Shown: positions 7,588-15,931 of the stretch, piece after piece
Layout: each line of letters starts with the position of its first letter
How positions within the stretch are numbered: position 1 is the first letter of the stretch
From: Dryocola clanedunensis_A
GTDB lineage: Bacteria; Pseudomonadota; Gammaproteobacteria; Enterobacterales; Enterobacteriaceae
Strand: one strand, 5' to 3'
DNA length: 64,000 nucleotides
Assembly (NCBI GenBank): GCA_038405435.1
Contig: JBBYHZ010000004.1
The notes under the pieces: model-generated
What the model was told of the DNA's origin: nothing
Database searches by the model: none
What the model saw: the letters and a program-made list of their open reading frames with translations, nothing else
Position numbers and translations under genes: made by a program

Positions 7588-9396
7588 ATGTTTGCGCGCG
7601 CCGTCCTGTTACTTTGCCTCAGCCTGTTTGCCGTCCAGAGCCTGGCGGAGAACATCAAAGAGAGCTACTCCTTTGCCGTGCTCGGCGAGCCAAAGTATGC
7701 CATTAACTTCACCCATTTCGATTACGTGAACCCGGCCGCCCCTAAGGGCGGAAACATCACGCTGTCGGCAATTGGCACCTTTGATAACTTCAACCGCTAC
7801 GCGCTGCGCGGCAACCCAGGTATCCGCACCGATACGCTGTATGACTCCCTGTTTACCACCTCGGACGACGAGCCCGGAAGCTACTATCCGCTGGTCGGCG
7901 AGATGGCGCGCTATCCGGACAACTTTGCCTGGGCCGAAATCGAAATCAATCCCCTCGCCCGCTTTCACGACGGTTCACCCATTACCGCCAAAGACGTTGC
8001 CTTCACCTTTAATAAATTTATGACCGAAGGGGTGCCGCAGTTCCGGCTCATCTACAAAGGGGCAAAGGTGAAAGCCATCGCCCCGCTGACGGTTCGTATT
8101 GAGCTGGCACAGCCGAGCAAAGAGCGGATGCTCGGCCTGTTTTCCCTTCCTGTTTTCCCGGAAAAGTTCTGGAAAAATCATAAGCTCAGCGATCCGCTTT
8201 CGAGGCCACCGCTTGCCAGCGGCCCCTATAAAATCACCGCCTGGCGCATGGGCCAGTACATCACCTATTCGCGGGTGAAGGACTACTGGGCGGCGAATCT
8301 GCCGGTTAACCGTGGGCGCTGGAACTTCGACTCCATTCGCTACGACTACTACCTCGACGATAACGTCGCCTTTGAGGCGTTCAAGGCCGGGGCCTTTGAT
8401 TTCCGTGCCGAGAGCTCGGCTAAAAACTGGGCAACCCGCTATATCGGCAAAAATTTCGCAAATCATTTTATCGTCAAAGAAGAAGTGAAAAACGATGCCG
8501 CCCAGGACGCGCGCTGGCTGGCGTATAATATTCAGCGCCCCCTCTTCGCCGACCGCAGAGTCCGCGAGGCGGTCGGGATGGCCTTCGATTTTGAATGGAT
8601 GAATAAGGCGCTGTTCTACGGTGCCTACAGCCGCGCCGACAGCTACTTCCAGAATACGGAGTATGCGGCGCGCGGCTACCCGGACGCCGACGAGCTGACC
8701 CTGCTTGCCCCGATGAAAAAAGATCTGCCTCCCGAGGTGTTTACAACCATCTACACTCCCCCGAAATCCAAAGGGGACGGTTTTGATCGCGACAACCTGC
8801 TAAAGGCGCTGAATCTGTTAAAAGAGGCGGGCTGGGAGCTGAAAAACCAGAAGCTGGTCAATACCAAAACCGGCAAACCCTTCACCTTTGAACTTTTGAT
8901 TGGCACGACGGGCAACACCCAGTGGGTATTGCCATTCCAGCACAATCTTGAGCGACTCGGGATCGCAATGGAGATTCGCCAGGTAGATAACTCCCAGCTG
9001 ACCAACCGCCTGCGCAACAGGGATTACGACATGATGCCGACGCTCTACAGCGCCATGCCCTACCCGAGCACCGACGTGCAAATCTCCTGGGCTTCTGAAT
9101 ATGTGGATTCAACATACAACGCGCCGGGGGTAAAAAGCCCGGTCATCGACAGGCTTGTCGCGCAGATCATCGCCAACCAGGGCGACCAGAAAAAGCTGCT
9201 GCCGCTGGGCCGGGCGCTGGATCGCGTGCTGACATGGAACTTCTATATGATCCCTATGTGGTACATGACCGCCGACCGTTTCGCCTGGTGGAACAAATTC
9301 TCAAAACCGGCAGTACACCCGCTCTACACGTCGGGATTCGATACCTGGTGGTATGACGTCAACAAGGCCGCGCAGCTGCCGGCACAGCGGCGCTGA
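7588..9396 (+). CDS. yejA: periplasmic oligopeptide-binding protein YejA
   Basis: About 602 aa, SBP family 5. The Sec signal peptide MFARAVLLLCLSLFAVQSLA is followed by the solute-binding domain (KESYSFAVLGEPKYAINF, RVREAVGMAFDFEWMNKALF). It delivers peptides, and in E. coli microcin C, to YejBEF. I start at the ATG at 7588 because it puts a normal signal peptide at the N-terminus and has AAGGA upstream. The in-frame ATG at 7561 adds nine residues and has no ribosome-binding site. First gene of yejABEF. Confidence 0.93.
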   Translation: MFARAVLLLCLSLFAVQSLAENIKESYSFAVLGEPKYAINFTHFDYVNPAAPKGGNITLSAIGTFDNFNRYALRGNPGIRTDTLYDSLFTTSDDEPGSYYPLVGEMARYPDNFAWAEIEINPLARFHDGSPITAKDVAFTFNKFMTEGVPQFRLIYKGAKVKAIAPLTVRIELAQPSKERMLGLFSLPVFPEKFWKNHKLSDPLSRPPLASGPYKITAWRMGQYITYSRVKDYWAANLPVNRGRWNFDSIRYDYYLDDNVAFEAFKAGAFDFRAESSAKNWATRYIGKNFANHFIVKEEVKNDAAQDARWLAYNIQRPLFADRRVREAVGMAFDFEWMNKALFYGAYSRADSYFQNTEYAARGYPDADELTLLAPMKKDLPPEVFTTIYTPPKSKGDGFDRDNLLKALNLLKEAGWELKNQKLVNTKTGKPFTFELLIGTTGNTQWVLPFQHNLERLGIAMEIRQVDNSQLTNRLRNRDYDMMPTLYSAMPYPSTDVQISWASEYVDSTYNAPGVKSPVIDRLVAQIIANQGDQKKLLPLGRALDRVLTWNFYMIPMWYMTADRFAWWNKFSKPAVHPLYTSGFDTWWYDVNKAAQLPAQRR

Positions 9397-9404
9397 GGGG
9401 TATT

Positions 9405-10502
9405 GTGGGAAATTATCTATTAAGACGGCTGCTGCTGATCGTCCCGACCCTGTGGGCGATAATCACCATCAACTTTTTTATCGTGCAGATTGCGCCGGGC
9501 GGCCCGGTGGATCAGGCAATAGCCGCGATCCAGTTCGGCCACGGCTCCGGGATGCCGGGCGTCAGCACGGACGCTATGGGCAGCGGCCACGCCAGGGTGG
9601 GGGTGGCTAACGCCACAGATAACCAGTACCGCGGCGCGCGCGGGCTGGACCCGGAGGTCATCGCGGAAATAACCCATCGCTACGGCTTCGATAAACCGCT
9701 GCACGAGCGCTATTTCAAAATGCTCGGGGACTACGTGCGCTTTGATTTTGGCGACAGCCTGTTCCGCAGCGCTTCGGTGCTGCACCTCATCAAAGAGAGC
9801 CTGCCGGTGTCGATATCCCTCGGCCTGTGGAGCACGCTGATTATCTATCTGGTGTCGATTCCGCTGGGCATCCGCAAGGCCATCAGCAACGGCAGCCACT
9901 TCGACGTCTGGAGCAGCACCCTAATCATCATCGGTTATGCCATCCCGGCATTCTTGTTTGCCATTCTGCTGATTGTGCTGTTCGCGGGCGGCAGCTATCT
10001 GGACTGGTTCCCGCTGCGTGGCCTGGTCTCCACCAATTTCGATACCCTGCCGTGGTATGGAAAAATCACTGATTATCTGTGGCACATTACGCTGCCGGTG
10101 CTGGCAACCGTTGTGGGCGGATTCGCCACGTTAACGATGCTGACCAAAAACTCGTTTCTGGACGAGATCCGCAAGCAGTACGTGGTCACCGCACGGGCCA
10201 AAGGGCTGGATGAGAAAAAAATCCTTTATCGCCACGTTTTCCGTAACGCCATGCTGCTGGTGATTGCCGGGTTTCCGGCCACGTTTATCAGCATGTTTTT
10301 CACCGGCTCGGTGCTTATCGAGGTGATCTTCTCGTTAAACGGGCTCGGCCTGCTGGGCTATGACTCCACTATTTCCCGGGACTATCCGGTAATGTTCGGC
10401 ACGCTCTATATCTTTACGCTGATTGGCCTGCTGCTGAATATCCTCAGCGATATCACCTATACCTTTGTTGACCCGCGTATCGATTTTGAGGGGCGAGGAT
10501 GA
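9405..10502 (+). CDS. yejB: peptide ABC transporter permease YejB
   Basis: 365 aa, DppB-type permease with six predicted membrane helices and the EAA-like coupling loop (YVVTARAKGLDEKKILYRHV). The GTG start at 9405 lies 8 bp after the yejA stop with GAGGGG upstream, and the protein then matches E. coli YejB from residue 1. It forms the inner-membrane pore with YejE. Its last 4 bp overlap yejE. Confidence 0.95.
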   Translation: MGNYLLRRLLLIVPTLWAIITINFFIVQIAPGGPVDQAIAAIQFGHGSGMPGVSTDAMGSGHARVGVANATDNQYRGARGLDPEVIAEITHRYGFDKPLHERYFKMLGDYVRFDFGDSLFRSASVLHLIKESLPVSISLGLWSTLIIYLVSIPLGIRKAISNGSHFDVWSSTLIIIGYAIPAFLFAILLIVLFAGGSYLDWFPLRGLVSTNFDTLPWYGKITDYLWHITLPVLATVVGGFATLTMLTKNSFLDEIRKQYVVTARAKGLDEKKILYRHVFRNAMLLVIAGFPATFISMFFTGSVLIEVIFSLNGLGLLGYDSTISRDYPVMFGTLYIFTLIGLLLNILSDITYTFVDPRIDFEGRG

Positions 10503-11524
10503 GCCGTTTAAGCCCGATTAACCAGGCTCGCTGGGCGCGCTTTCGCCAGAACCGCCGGGGCTACTGGTCGCTGTGGATCTTCGCCATTCTGTTTGCCCTT
10601 AGCCTCTGCTCCGAGCTGGTGGCCAACGATCGGCCGCTGGTGGTGCACTATCAGGATCGTTTCTTCTTCCCGGCGCTGGTTAACTACAGCGAAAGCGACT
10701 TTGGCGGCCCGCTGGCGACCGCGGCGGATTACCAGGATCCGTGGCTTGCCGAACATCTGAGCCGGGATGGCTGGACGCTCTGGGCGCCGATTCGCTTTGG
10801 CGCGCACGCTATTAACTATGCCACTCCCGTTCCCTTCCCCTCCCCACCGAGCGCTCAAAACTGGCTGGGTACCGATGCAAACGGCGGCGACGTGCTGGCG
10901 CGGCTGCTGTACGGCACGCGCATCTCCATCTTGTTTGGCCTGATGCTGACGCTCTTCTCAAGCGTGATTGGCGTGCTGGCCGGGGCGGTACAGGGCTATT
11001 ACGGCGGGCGGGTCGACCTTTGGGGGCAGCGCTTTATCGAAGTGTGGTCGGGCATGCCGACTCTGTTTCTTATTATCCTGCTGTCGAGCGTGGTCCAGCC
11101 CAGCTTCTGGTGGCTGCTGGGCATCACGGTGCTGTTCGGCTGGATGAGCCTTGTGGGCGTCGTGCGCGCTGAATTCCTGCGCACCCGTAATTTTGACTAT
11201 ATTCGCGCCGCCCAGGCGATGGGCGTCAGCGACGGCGCAATCATCACCCGCCACATGCTGCCGAACGCCATGGTCGCCACCCTGACTTTTTTACCGTTTA
11301 TTCTCTGCGGTTCGATAACCACGCTGACGTCGCTGGATTTCCTGGGCTTCGGCCTGCCGCTGGGCTCGCCGTCGCTGGGCGAACTGTTGCTGCAGGGCAA
11401 AAATAACCTGCAGGCACCGTGGCTGGGCATTACCGCCTTTGTGTATCTGTCCATCCTGTTAACGTTATTGATATTTATTGGCGAAGCGGTGCGTGACGCC
11501 TTTGACCCGAGTAAGGCGCGCTGA
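10499..11524 (+). CDS. yejE: peptide ABC transporter permease YejE
   Basis: 341 aa, DppC-type permease. The ATG overlaps the yejB stop (ATGA), which indicates translational coupling. The long periplasmic insert after the first helix (AINYATPVPFPSPPSAQNWLGTD region) and the coupling motif (YIRAAQAMGVSDGAIITRHML) are typical. Partner of YejB. Confidence 0.95.
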   Translation: MSRLSPINQARWARFRQNRRGYWSLWIFAILFALSLCSELVANDRPLVVHYQDRFFFPALVNYSESDFGGPLATAADYQDPWLAEHLSRDGWTLWAPIRFGAHAINYATPVPFPSPPSAQNWLGTDANGGDVLARLLYGTRISILFGLMLTLFSSVIGVLAGAVQGYYGGRVDLWGQRFIEVWSGMPTLFLIILLSSVVQPSFWWLLGITVLFGWMSLVGVVRAEFLRTRNFDYIRAAQAMGVSDGAIITRHMLPNAMVATLTFLPFILCGSITTLTSLDFLGFGLPLGSPSLGELLLQGKNNLQAPWLGITAFVYLSILLTLLIFIGEAVRDAFDPSKAR

Positions 11525-11525
11525 C

Positions 11526-13115
11526 ATGACTACCCCTCTGCTTTCCATTAATAACCTCTCCATCGCCTTCCGCCAGGGGGCGGAAACCCGTCTGGTGGTT
11601 GACGATCTTTCACTGCAAATAGAGGCCGGAGAGACGCTGGCGCTGGTCGGTGAATCCGGTTCAGGCAAAAGCGTGACGGCGCTTTCCGTGCTGCGCCTGC
11701 TGCCCTCGCCGCCCGCCGTCTATCCCGGCGGGGAGATCTATTTTAAAGGACAGGAACTGTTAAAGGCGCCGGAACGCACGCTGCGGGGAATTCGCGGAAA
11801 TAAAATCGCCATGATTTTCCAGGAGCCGATGGTGTCGCTTAATCCGCTGCACAGCATCGAAAAACAGCTCTATGAAGTGCTGTCGTTACACCGTGGCATG
11901 CGTCGCGAAGCCGCCAGGGCGGAAATGCTGACCTGCCTGGACCGGGTGGGGATCCGTAATGCGGCCTCACGCCTGAAGGATTTTCCGCATCAGCTCTCCG
12001 GCGGTGAGCGCCAGCGCGTCATGATTGCCATGGCGCTGCTGACGCGCCCGGAGCTGCTGATTGCCGATGAGCCAACGACCGCGCTGGACGTCACCGTTCA
12101 GGCGCAAATATTACAGCTGCTGAAAGAGCTGAAGCAGGAGCTGAACATGGGCCTGCTTTTTATCACCCACAACCTCAGCATCGTCAGGCAGCTCGCGAAT
12201 ACTATCGCCGTGATGCGCAACGGTAAGTGCGTGGAGCAGAACAAAGCCGCTGCTCTGCTCCAGTCACCCCAGCATGCTTATACGCAACAGCTGCTGGCAG
12301 CAGAACCCAGCGGCGAGCCGTGGCCTCTGGATGCAAGCCTGCCGCCGTTGTTAAAAGTTGACTCTCTGGAAGTGGCCTTCCCCATCCGCCGCGGGCTGCT
12401 AAAGAAAACGGTCGGCTATCATTACGGCATTAAAGGGCTGAGTTTTACGCTGAGGCCAGGGGAATGCGTCGGTCTGGTTGGTGAATCCGGATCGGGGAAA
12501 AGTACTACCGGCCTGGCGCTGCTGCGGCTGATCCACTCCAGAGGCACCATCTGGTTTGACGGCCATCCTCTGCACGATCTGAACCGCAAAAAGCTCCTGC
12601 CGCTGCGCCACCGTATTCAGGTGGTGTTTCAGGATCCTAATTCAGCGCTAAACCCGCGTCTGGACGTGCTGCAAATTATTGAGGAAGGGCTGCGCGTGCA
12701 TCACCCGGATCTCAGCGCGGCCGAACGCGAGAAACGGGTCGTTGCGGCAATGGCGGAGGTAGGTCTCGATCCCGAAACCCGCCACCGTTACCCGGCGGAA
12801 TTTTCAGGCGGCCAGCGGCAGCGTATCGCCATCGCCCGGGCGCTGATCCTTCAGCCCCAGCTGATCGTTCTCGATGAGCCCACCTCGTCGCTGGACAGAT
12901 CCGTCCAGGCGCAAATTCTGGCGCTGCTTAAGTCATTACAGGAAAAGCATCGGCTGGCTTATATCTTCATCAGCCACGATTTGAAGGTAGTGAAATCGCT
13001 GTGTCATCAGGTGATCGTGCTTCGGCAGGGGGAGGTGGTCGAGCAGGGAGAGTGTCAGAAGGTCTTTGCCGCGCCGCAGGCAGAATACACCCGCCAGCTA
13101 CTGACGCTGGCCTGA
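11526..13115 (+). CDS. yejF: dual-domain peptide ABC transporter ATPase YejF
   Basis: 529 aa, the same as E. coli. Two complete ABC modules: Walker A GESGSGKS in both halves, signatures LSGGERQR and FSGGQRQR, and Walker B LLIADEPT and LIVLDEPT. It fuses the DppD- and DppF-like subunits in one chain and powers YejBE. The ATG at 11526 follows the yejE stop by one base. An upstream in-frame start at 11478 lies inside yejE and is rejected. Confidence 0.95.
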   Translation: MTTPLLSINNLSIAFRQGAETRLVVDDLSLQIEAGETLALVGESGSGKSVTALSVLRLLPSPPAVYPGGEIYFKGQELLKAPERTLRGIRGNKIAMIFQEPMVSLNPLHSIEKQLYEVLSLHRGMRREAARAEMLTCLDRVGIRNAASRLKDFPHQLSGGERQRVMIAMALLTRPELLIADEPTTALDVTVQAQILQLLKELKQELNMGLLFITHNLSIVRQLANTIAVMRNGKCVEQNKAAALLQSPQHAYTQQLLAAEPSGEPWPLDASLPPLLKVDSLEVAFPIRRGLLKKTVGYHYGIKGLSFTLRPGECVGLVGESGSGKSTTGLALLRLIHSRGTIWFDGHPLHDLNRKKLLPLRHRIQVVFQDPNSALNPRLDVLQIIEEGLRVHHPDLSAAEREKRVVAAMAEVGLDPETRHRYPAEFSGGQRQRIAIARALILQPQLIVLDEPTSSLDRSVQAQILALLKSLQEKHRLAYIFISHDLKVVKSLCHQVIVLRQGEVVEQGECQKVFAAPQAEYTRQLLTLA

Positions 13116-13125
13116 AGCCGGGGCG

Positions 13126-13470
13126 TCAGAAAGGATTAGCGCTGGAGAAAGATTCTGCGATGGCGACGCCAAAGTTCTTCAGTCGGCAGGTTGCTGCGGG
13201 TTCGTCCTGACGGTCAACAAACAGGCAGGGTTCACCTTCACATTCCACCACCGAGCAGGCGACTTCGATATCGCTTAACGCCTGGCTAAGTTTGTGCATG
13301 ATTGGCCACGCCTCTTCGCCATCTTCGCTAAGCAGTTTCAGGCCAATGAGGCAGTTTTCAGCCTGCTGAGCGTTTTGCGGAATCGGTTCAACTTTCGAAC
13401 CTGCAAAGCCCGCCGACCAGCGATAGCTCTGCGGTAGGCGATGAATGATAGAAAGCTGTAACGTATTCAA
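13126..13470 (-). CDS. yejG: conserved protein YejG, probable TTG start
   Basis: With a TTG start at 13470 the product is 114 aa, the E. coli YejG length, and begins MNTLQLSIIHRLPQSYRWSA, colinear with it. GGGGA lies 7 nt upstream of the TTG. The in-frame ATG at 13494 adds eight residues not seen in E. coli and has no ribosome-binding site. YejG has no established enzymatic role; E. coli yejG has been linked to aminoglycoside tolerance. It is convergent with yejF, with only 10 bp between the stops and no clear terminator. Confidence 0.85.
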   Translation of the reverse strand: MNTLQLSIIHRLPQSYRWSAGFAGSKVEPIPQNAQQAENCLIGLKLLSEDGEEAWPIMHKLSQALSDIEVACSVVECEGEPCLFVDRQDEPAATCRLKNFGVAIAESFSSANPF

Positions 13471-13779
13471 AATCGTGTCCCCGGGAAAATTCATACAATA
13501 TATTGCTCAAAGAGTTTACATAAAGGTTAACACATTGTTGCTAAAATGCGTGTAAACAACCTGTAAACCGCTTACATCCGCTGTAGTTTTTTGTTTAATT
13601 TTAACTTCCAGACGCTTTTTTGTGCGCCAGCGCACGCGTTTCGGCGCTATATGTAACGCTTTCTGGGATCTAACTCAACCTTTTTAACTACAATGCTGTG
13701 ACTTTTTGTTGCAGCGGCGTTTACATTCCATAAACAAATTGTAGGCCTGCGAGGGGAAAATTCGTTGATGTGAGTTAAC
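13471..13779. other. yejG upstream region, no gene seen
   Basis: About 310 bp between yejG and the bcr terminator, with stops in all frames. It is AT-rich and presumably carries the yejG promoter reading leftward. I see no RNA gene or operator here that I can defend. Confidence 0.5.
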
Positions 13780-13804
13780 AAAGGGGCATACGTTATGCCC
13801 CTTT
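13780..13804 (-). terminator. hairpin downstream of bcr
   Basis: AAAGGGGCATA (13780-13790) and TATGCCCCTTT (13794-13804) form an 11-bp stem with a 3-nt loop just after the bcr stop. The T-tract on the bcr strand is short, so termination efficiency is uncertain. Confidence 0.7.
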
Positions 13805-13808
13805 CAGA

Positions 13809-15008
13809 TTATGCCGATGTTTTATTACGGGGACGGCTTGCGTAGAGATAAAAGAGGATCGAACAGGTGGCGCAGACGGCAATCGACCAGATCATCGGCC
13901 ATGCGGTGCTGAACGTTGCGACAGAGAGTAGCGCTCCGGTAAACGCACCGATGCCAAAACGAAACGTTCCGGCCAGCGACGACGCCGTACCCGCCATATG
14001 GGGAAACTCATCAAGAATGACCGCCATCGCATTTGACGACACCATCGACACACAGCCGACAAACGCCGCAACGCCCAGCACCAGCGCCCAGAAACCGAAG
14101 TCAAACTGGGTGCTGATAACCAGCCAGATGGCCATTGCGAACTGCACATAAAGCCCCGTACGGAACATCGCGAGCGCGCCGACGCGGCGTACGAACCGAC
14201 TGTTAATGATCGTCATGACAAACAGGAAGACGATATTAATCGCAAAGTAGTAGCCAAAGTGCTGCGGCGCCACATGGTTAAGCTCAATGTAAACGAACGG
14301 CCCGGCGCTTAAAAACGAGAACATCCCCGCAAAGCTGAAGCCGCTCGCCAGCATATAGCTCAGCACGCGCTTGTGGCGGAACAGCGTGGCGAAGTTGCCG
14401 ATTGTGGTGCGCAGATGGAACTTCTGGCGATGCTCAACGGGCAGCGTTTCGTGGATGAGGAAAAAAATCATCGCCGAAGCCAGCAGCGCCGCGATAGCCA
14501 GGATCCAGAAGATAGCGTGCCAGCTGAACCACACCAGCACCGCACCGCCCACCATAGGCGCGACCAGCGGAGCAATAGTGGTGATCAGCATGACGAACGA
14601 CATCATGCGGGAGAACTCTTCTTTCGGATAGATATCGCGCATCAGCGCGTTGATCACCACGCTTGCCGCCGCTGCGGATAAACCGTGCAGGAAGCGCATG
14701 AAGATCAGATGATCAATGGTCTGGGAAAGCGCGCAGGCTATCGCCGCCGCGGCAAACACCAGCGTCCCCCCCAGCACCACCGGCTTGCGCCCAATGCTGT
14801 CAGCCATCGGGCCATAGAACAGCTGGCCGATGGCAAAGCCAAGTATGTAAGTACTTAGCGTCATTTGCGCGCTGCCCGCAGGCACGCCAAATTCAGAGGC
14901 GATAACCGGCAGCGCCGGCAGGTACATATCAATCGACAGCGGCATCAACATGGCCAGCAGGCCAAGAATTACAACGATACCGACGGACGAGTTCTGCTTG
15001 ATGCTCAA
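13809..15008 (-). CDS. bcr: bicyclomycin/multidrug efflux MFS transporter Bcr
   Basis: 399 aa, about 12 hydrophobic helices, DHA1 family. Start MSIKQNSSVGIVVILGLLAM and the A-loop GPMADSIGRKPV (between helices 2 and 3) match Bcr closely. It is a proton-driven inner-membrane exporter known in E. coli for bicyclomycin and sulfathiazole resistance and for L-cysteine export. It follows rsuA on the same strand with a 15-bp gap, so they may be cotranscribed. Confidence 0.94.
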   Translation of the reverse strand: MSIKQNSSVGIVVILGLLAMLMPLSIDMYLPALPVIASEFGVPAGSAQMTLSTYILGFAIGQLFYGPMADSIGRKPVVLGGTLVFAAAAIACALSQTIDHLIFMRFLHGLSAAAASVVINALMRDIYPKEEFSRMMSFVMLITTIAPLVAPMVGGAVLVWFSWHAIFWILAIAALLASAMIFFLIHETLPVEHRQKFHLRTTIGNFATLFRHKRVLSYMLASGFSFAGMFSFLSAGPFVYIELNHVAPQHFGYYFAINIVFLFVMTIINSRFVRRVGALAMFRTGLYVQFAMAIWLVISTQFDFGFWALVLGVAAFVGCVSMVSSNAMAVILDEFPHMAGTASSLAGTFRFGIGAFTGALLSVATFSTAWPMIWSIAVCATCSILFYLYASRPRNKTSA

Positions 15009-15023
15009 CGATAACTCCCGAAT

Positions 15024-15731
15024 TTAGCTTTTTGGCATGCCGACGCTGGCAATTTCTTCTTCCGTTAACAGACGGTATTCGCCCGGCTCCAGATCGTCAT
15101 CCAGGCGGATGCCGCCGATACGCTCGCGGTGCAGGCCAATCACGCGATTCCCCACCGCCGCAAACATACGCTTGACCTGGTGGTAGCGCCCTTCGCTGAT
15201 GGTCAGGCGCACTTCGGTCGGGGTGATCACTTCAAGGGTAGCGGGCTTTGTCAGGTCTTTTTCATTATGCAGCTGAACGCCCTGCGCAAATTGTTCTGCC
15301 GTGTCATCGGAAACCGGGGATTCCAGGGTGACCAGATAGGTTTTCTCGCAGTGGTGACGCGGCGAGGTGATGCGGTGCGACCACTGGCCGTCATCGGTCA
15401 TCAGCACCAGGCCGGTGGTGTCGATATCCAGGCGTCCCGCAGCGTGTAACTTATAGGCGACGGGTACATCGAGGAAATAAAGCACGGTTGGATGATCGGG
15501 GTCTTCCGTTGAGCAGACATATCCCTGCGGCTTGTTGAGCATAAAATAGCGAGGGCCGTTTTGCTGGTTCAGCGGGTTGCCGTCAAACTCAACCTGGTGT
15601 TCAGGGCGCAGTTTGAAAGATGCGTCACGCACAATTTCACCGTCGATAGTGATGCGTTGAGCACGGATTTCACGGCCAGCAATGGCACGGCTTACGTCCA
15701 GCTGCTGAGAGATAAATTTATCGAGTCGCAT
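15024..15731 (-). CDS. rsuA: 16S rRNA pseudouridine(516) synthase RsuA
   Basis: 235 aa. An N-terminal S4 RNA-binding domain (MRLDKFISQQLDVSRAIAGR) is followed by the RsuA/RluB catalytic domain with GRLDIDTTGLVL, in which Asp102 is the catalytic aspartate. It modifies U516 of 16S rRNA. It is divergent from radD and immediately upstream of bcr. Confidence 0.95.
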   Translation of the reverse strand: MRLDKFISQQLDVSRAIAGREIRAQRITIDGEIVRDASFKLRPEHQVEFDGNPLNQQNGPRYFMLNKPQGYVCSTEDPDHPTVLYFLDVPVAYKLHAAGRLDIDTTGLVLMTDDGQWSHRITSPRHHCEKTYLVTLESPVSDDTAEQFAQGVQLHNEKDLTKPATLEVITPTEVRLTISEGRYHQVKRMFAAVGNRVIGLHRERIGGIRLDDDLEPGEYRLLTEEEIASVGMPKS

Positions 15732-15756
15732 TAAGTCTTGCCTGTGTCATGGAGGT

Positions 15757-15797
15757 ACCGGCTTCAATCGCCGGTCGGGCTTTATCGCCCGTTTTTG
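15757..15797 (+). terminator. two tandem hairpins with T-run in front of radD
   Basis: ACCGG (15757-15761) / CCGGT (15771-15775) and CGGGC (15776-15780) / GCCCG (15787-15791) followed by TTTTT lie in the divergent rsuA-radD gap, reading toward radD. The second hairpin looks like an intrinsic terminator with no gene upstream of it on this strand. It may act as an attenuator or block antisense entry. Confidence 0.55.
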
Positions 15798-15931
15798 AGG
15801 ACAAAATCGTTTGCCTGTTAATTAGTTTGCCAGTATAGCGGGATAGAAAACTCTCTCAAGCTAAAACCCCGTTTCATGCCATAATCGCCGCTGAAGCATT
15901 CAATGAACCAATCAATGAAGCCAGATTTCTG

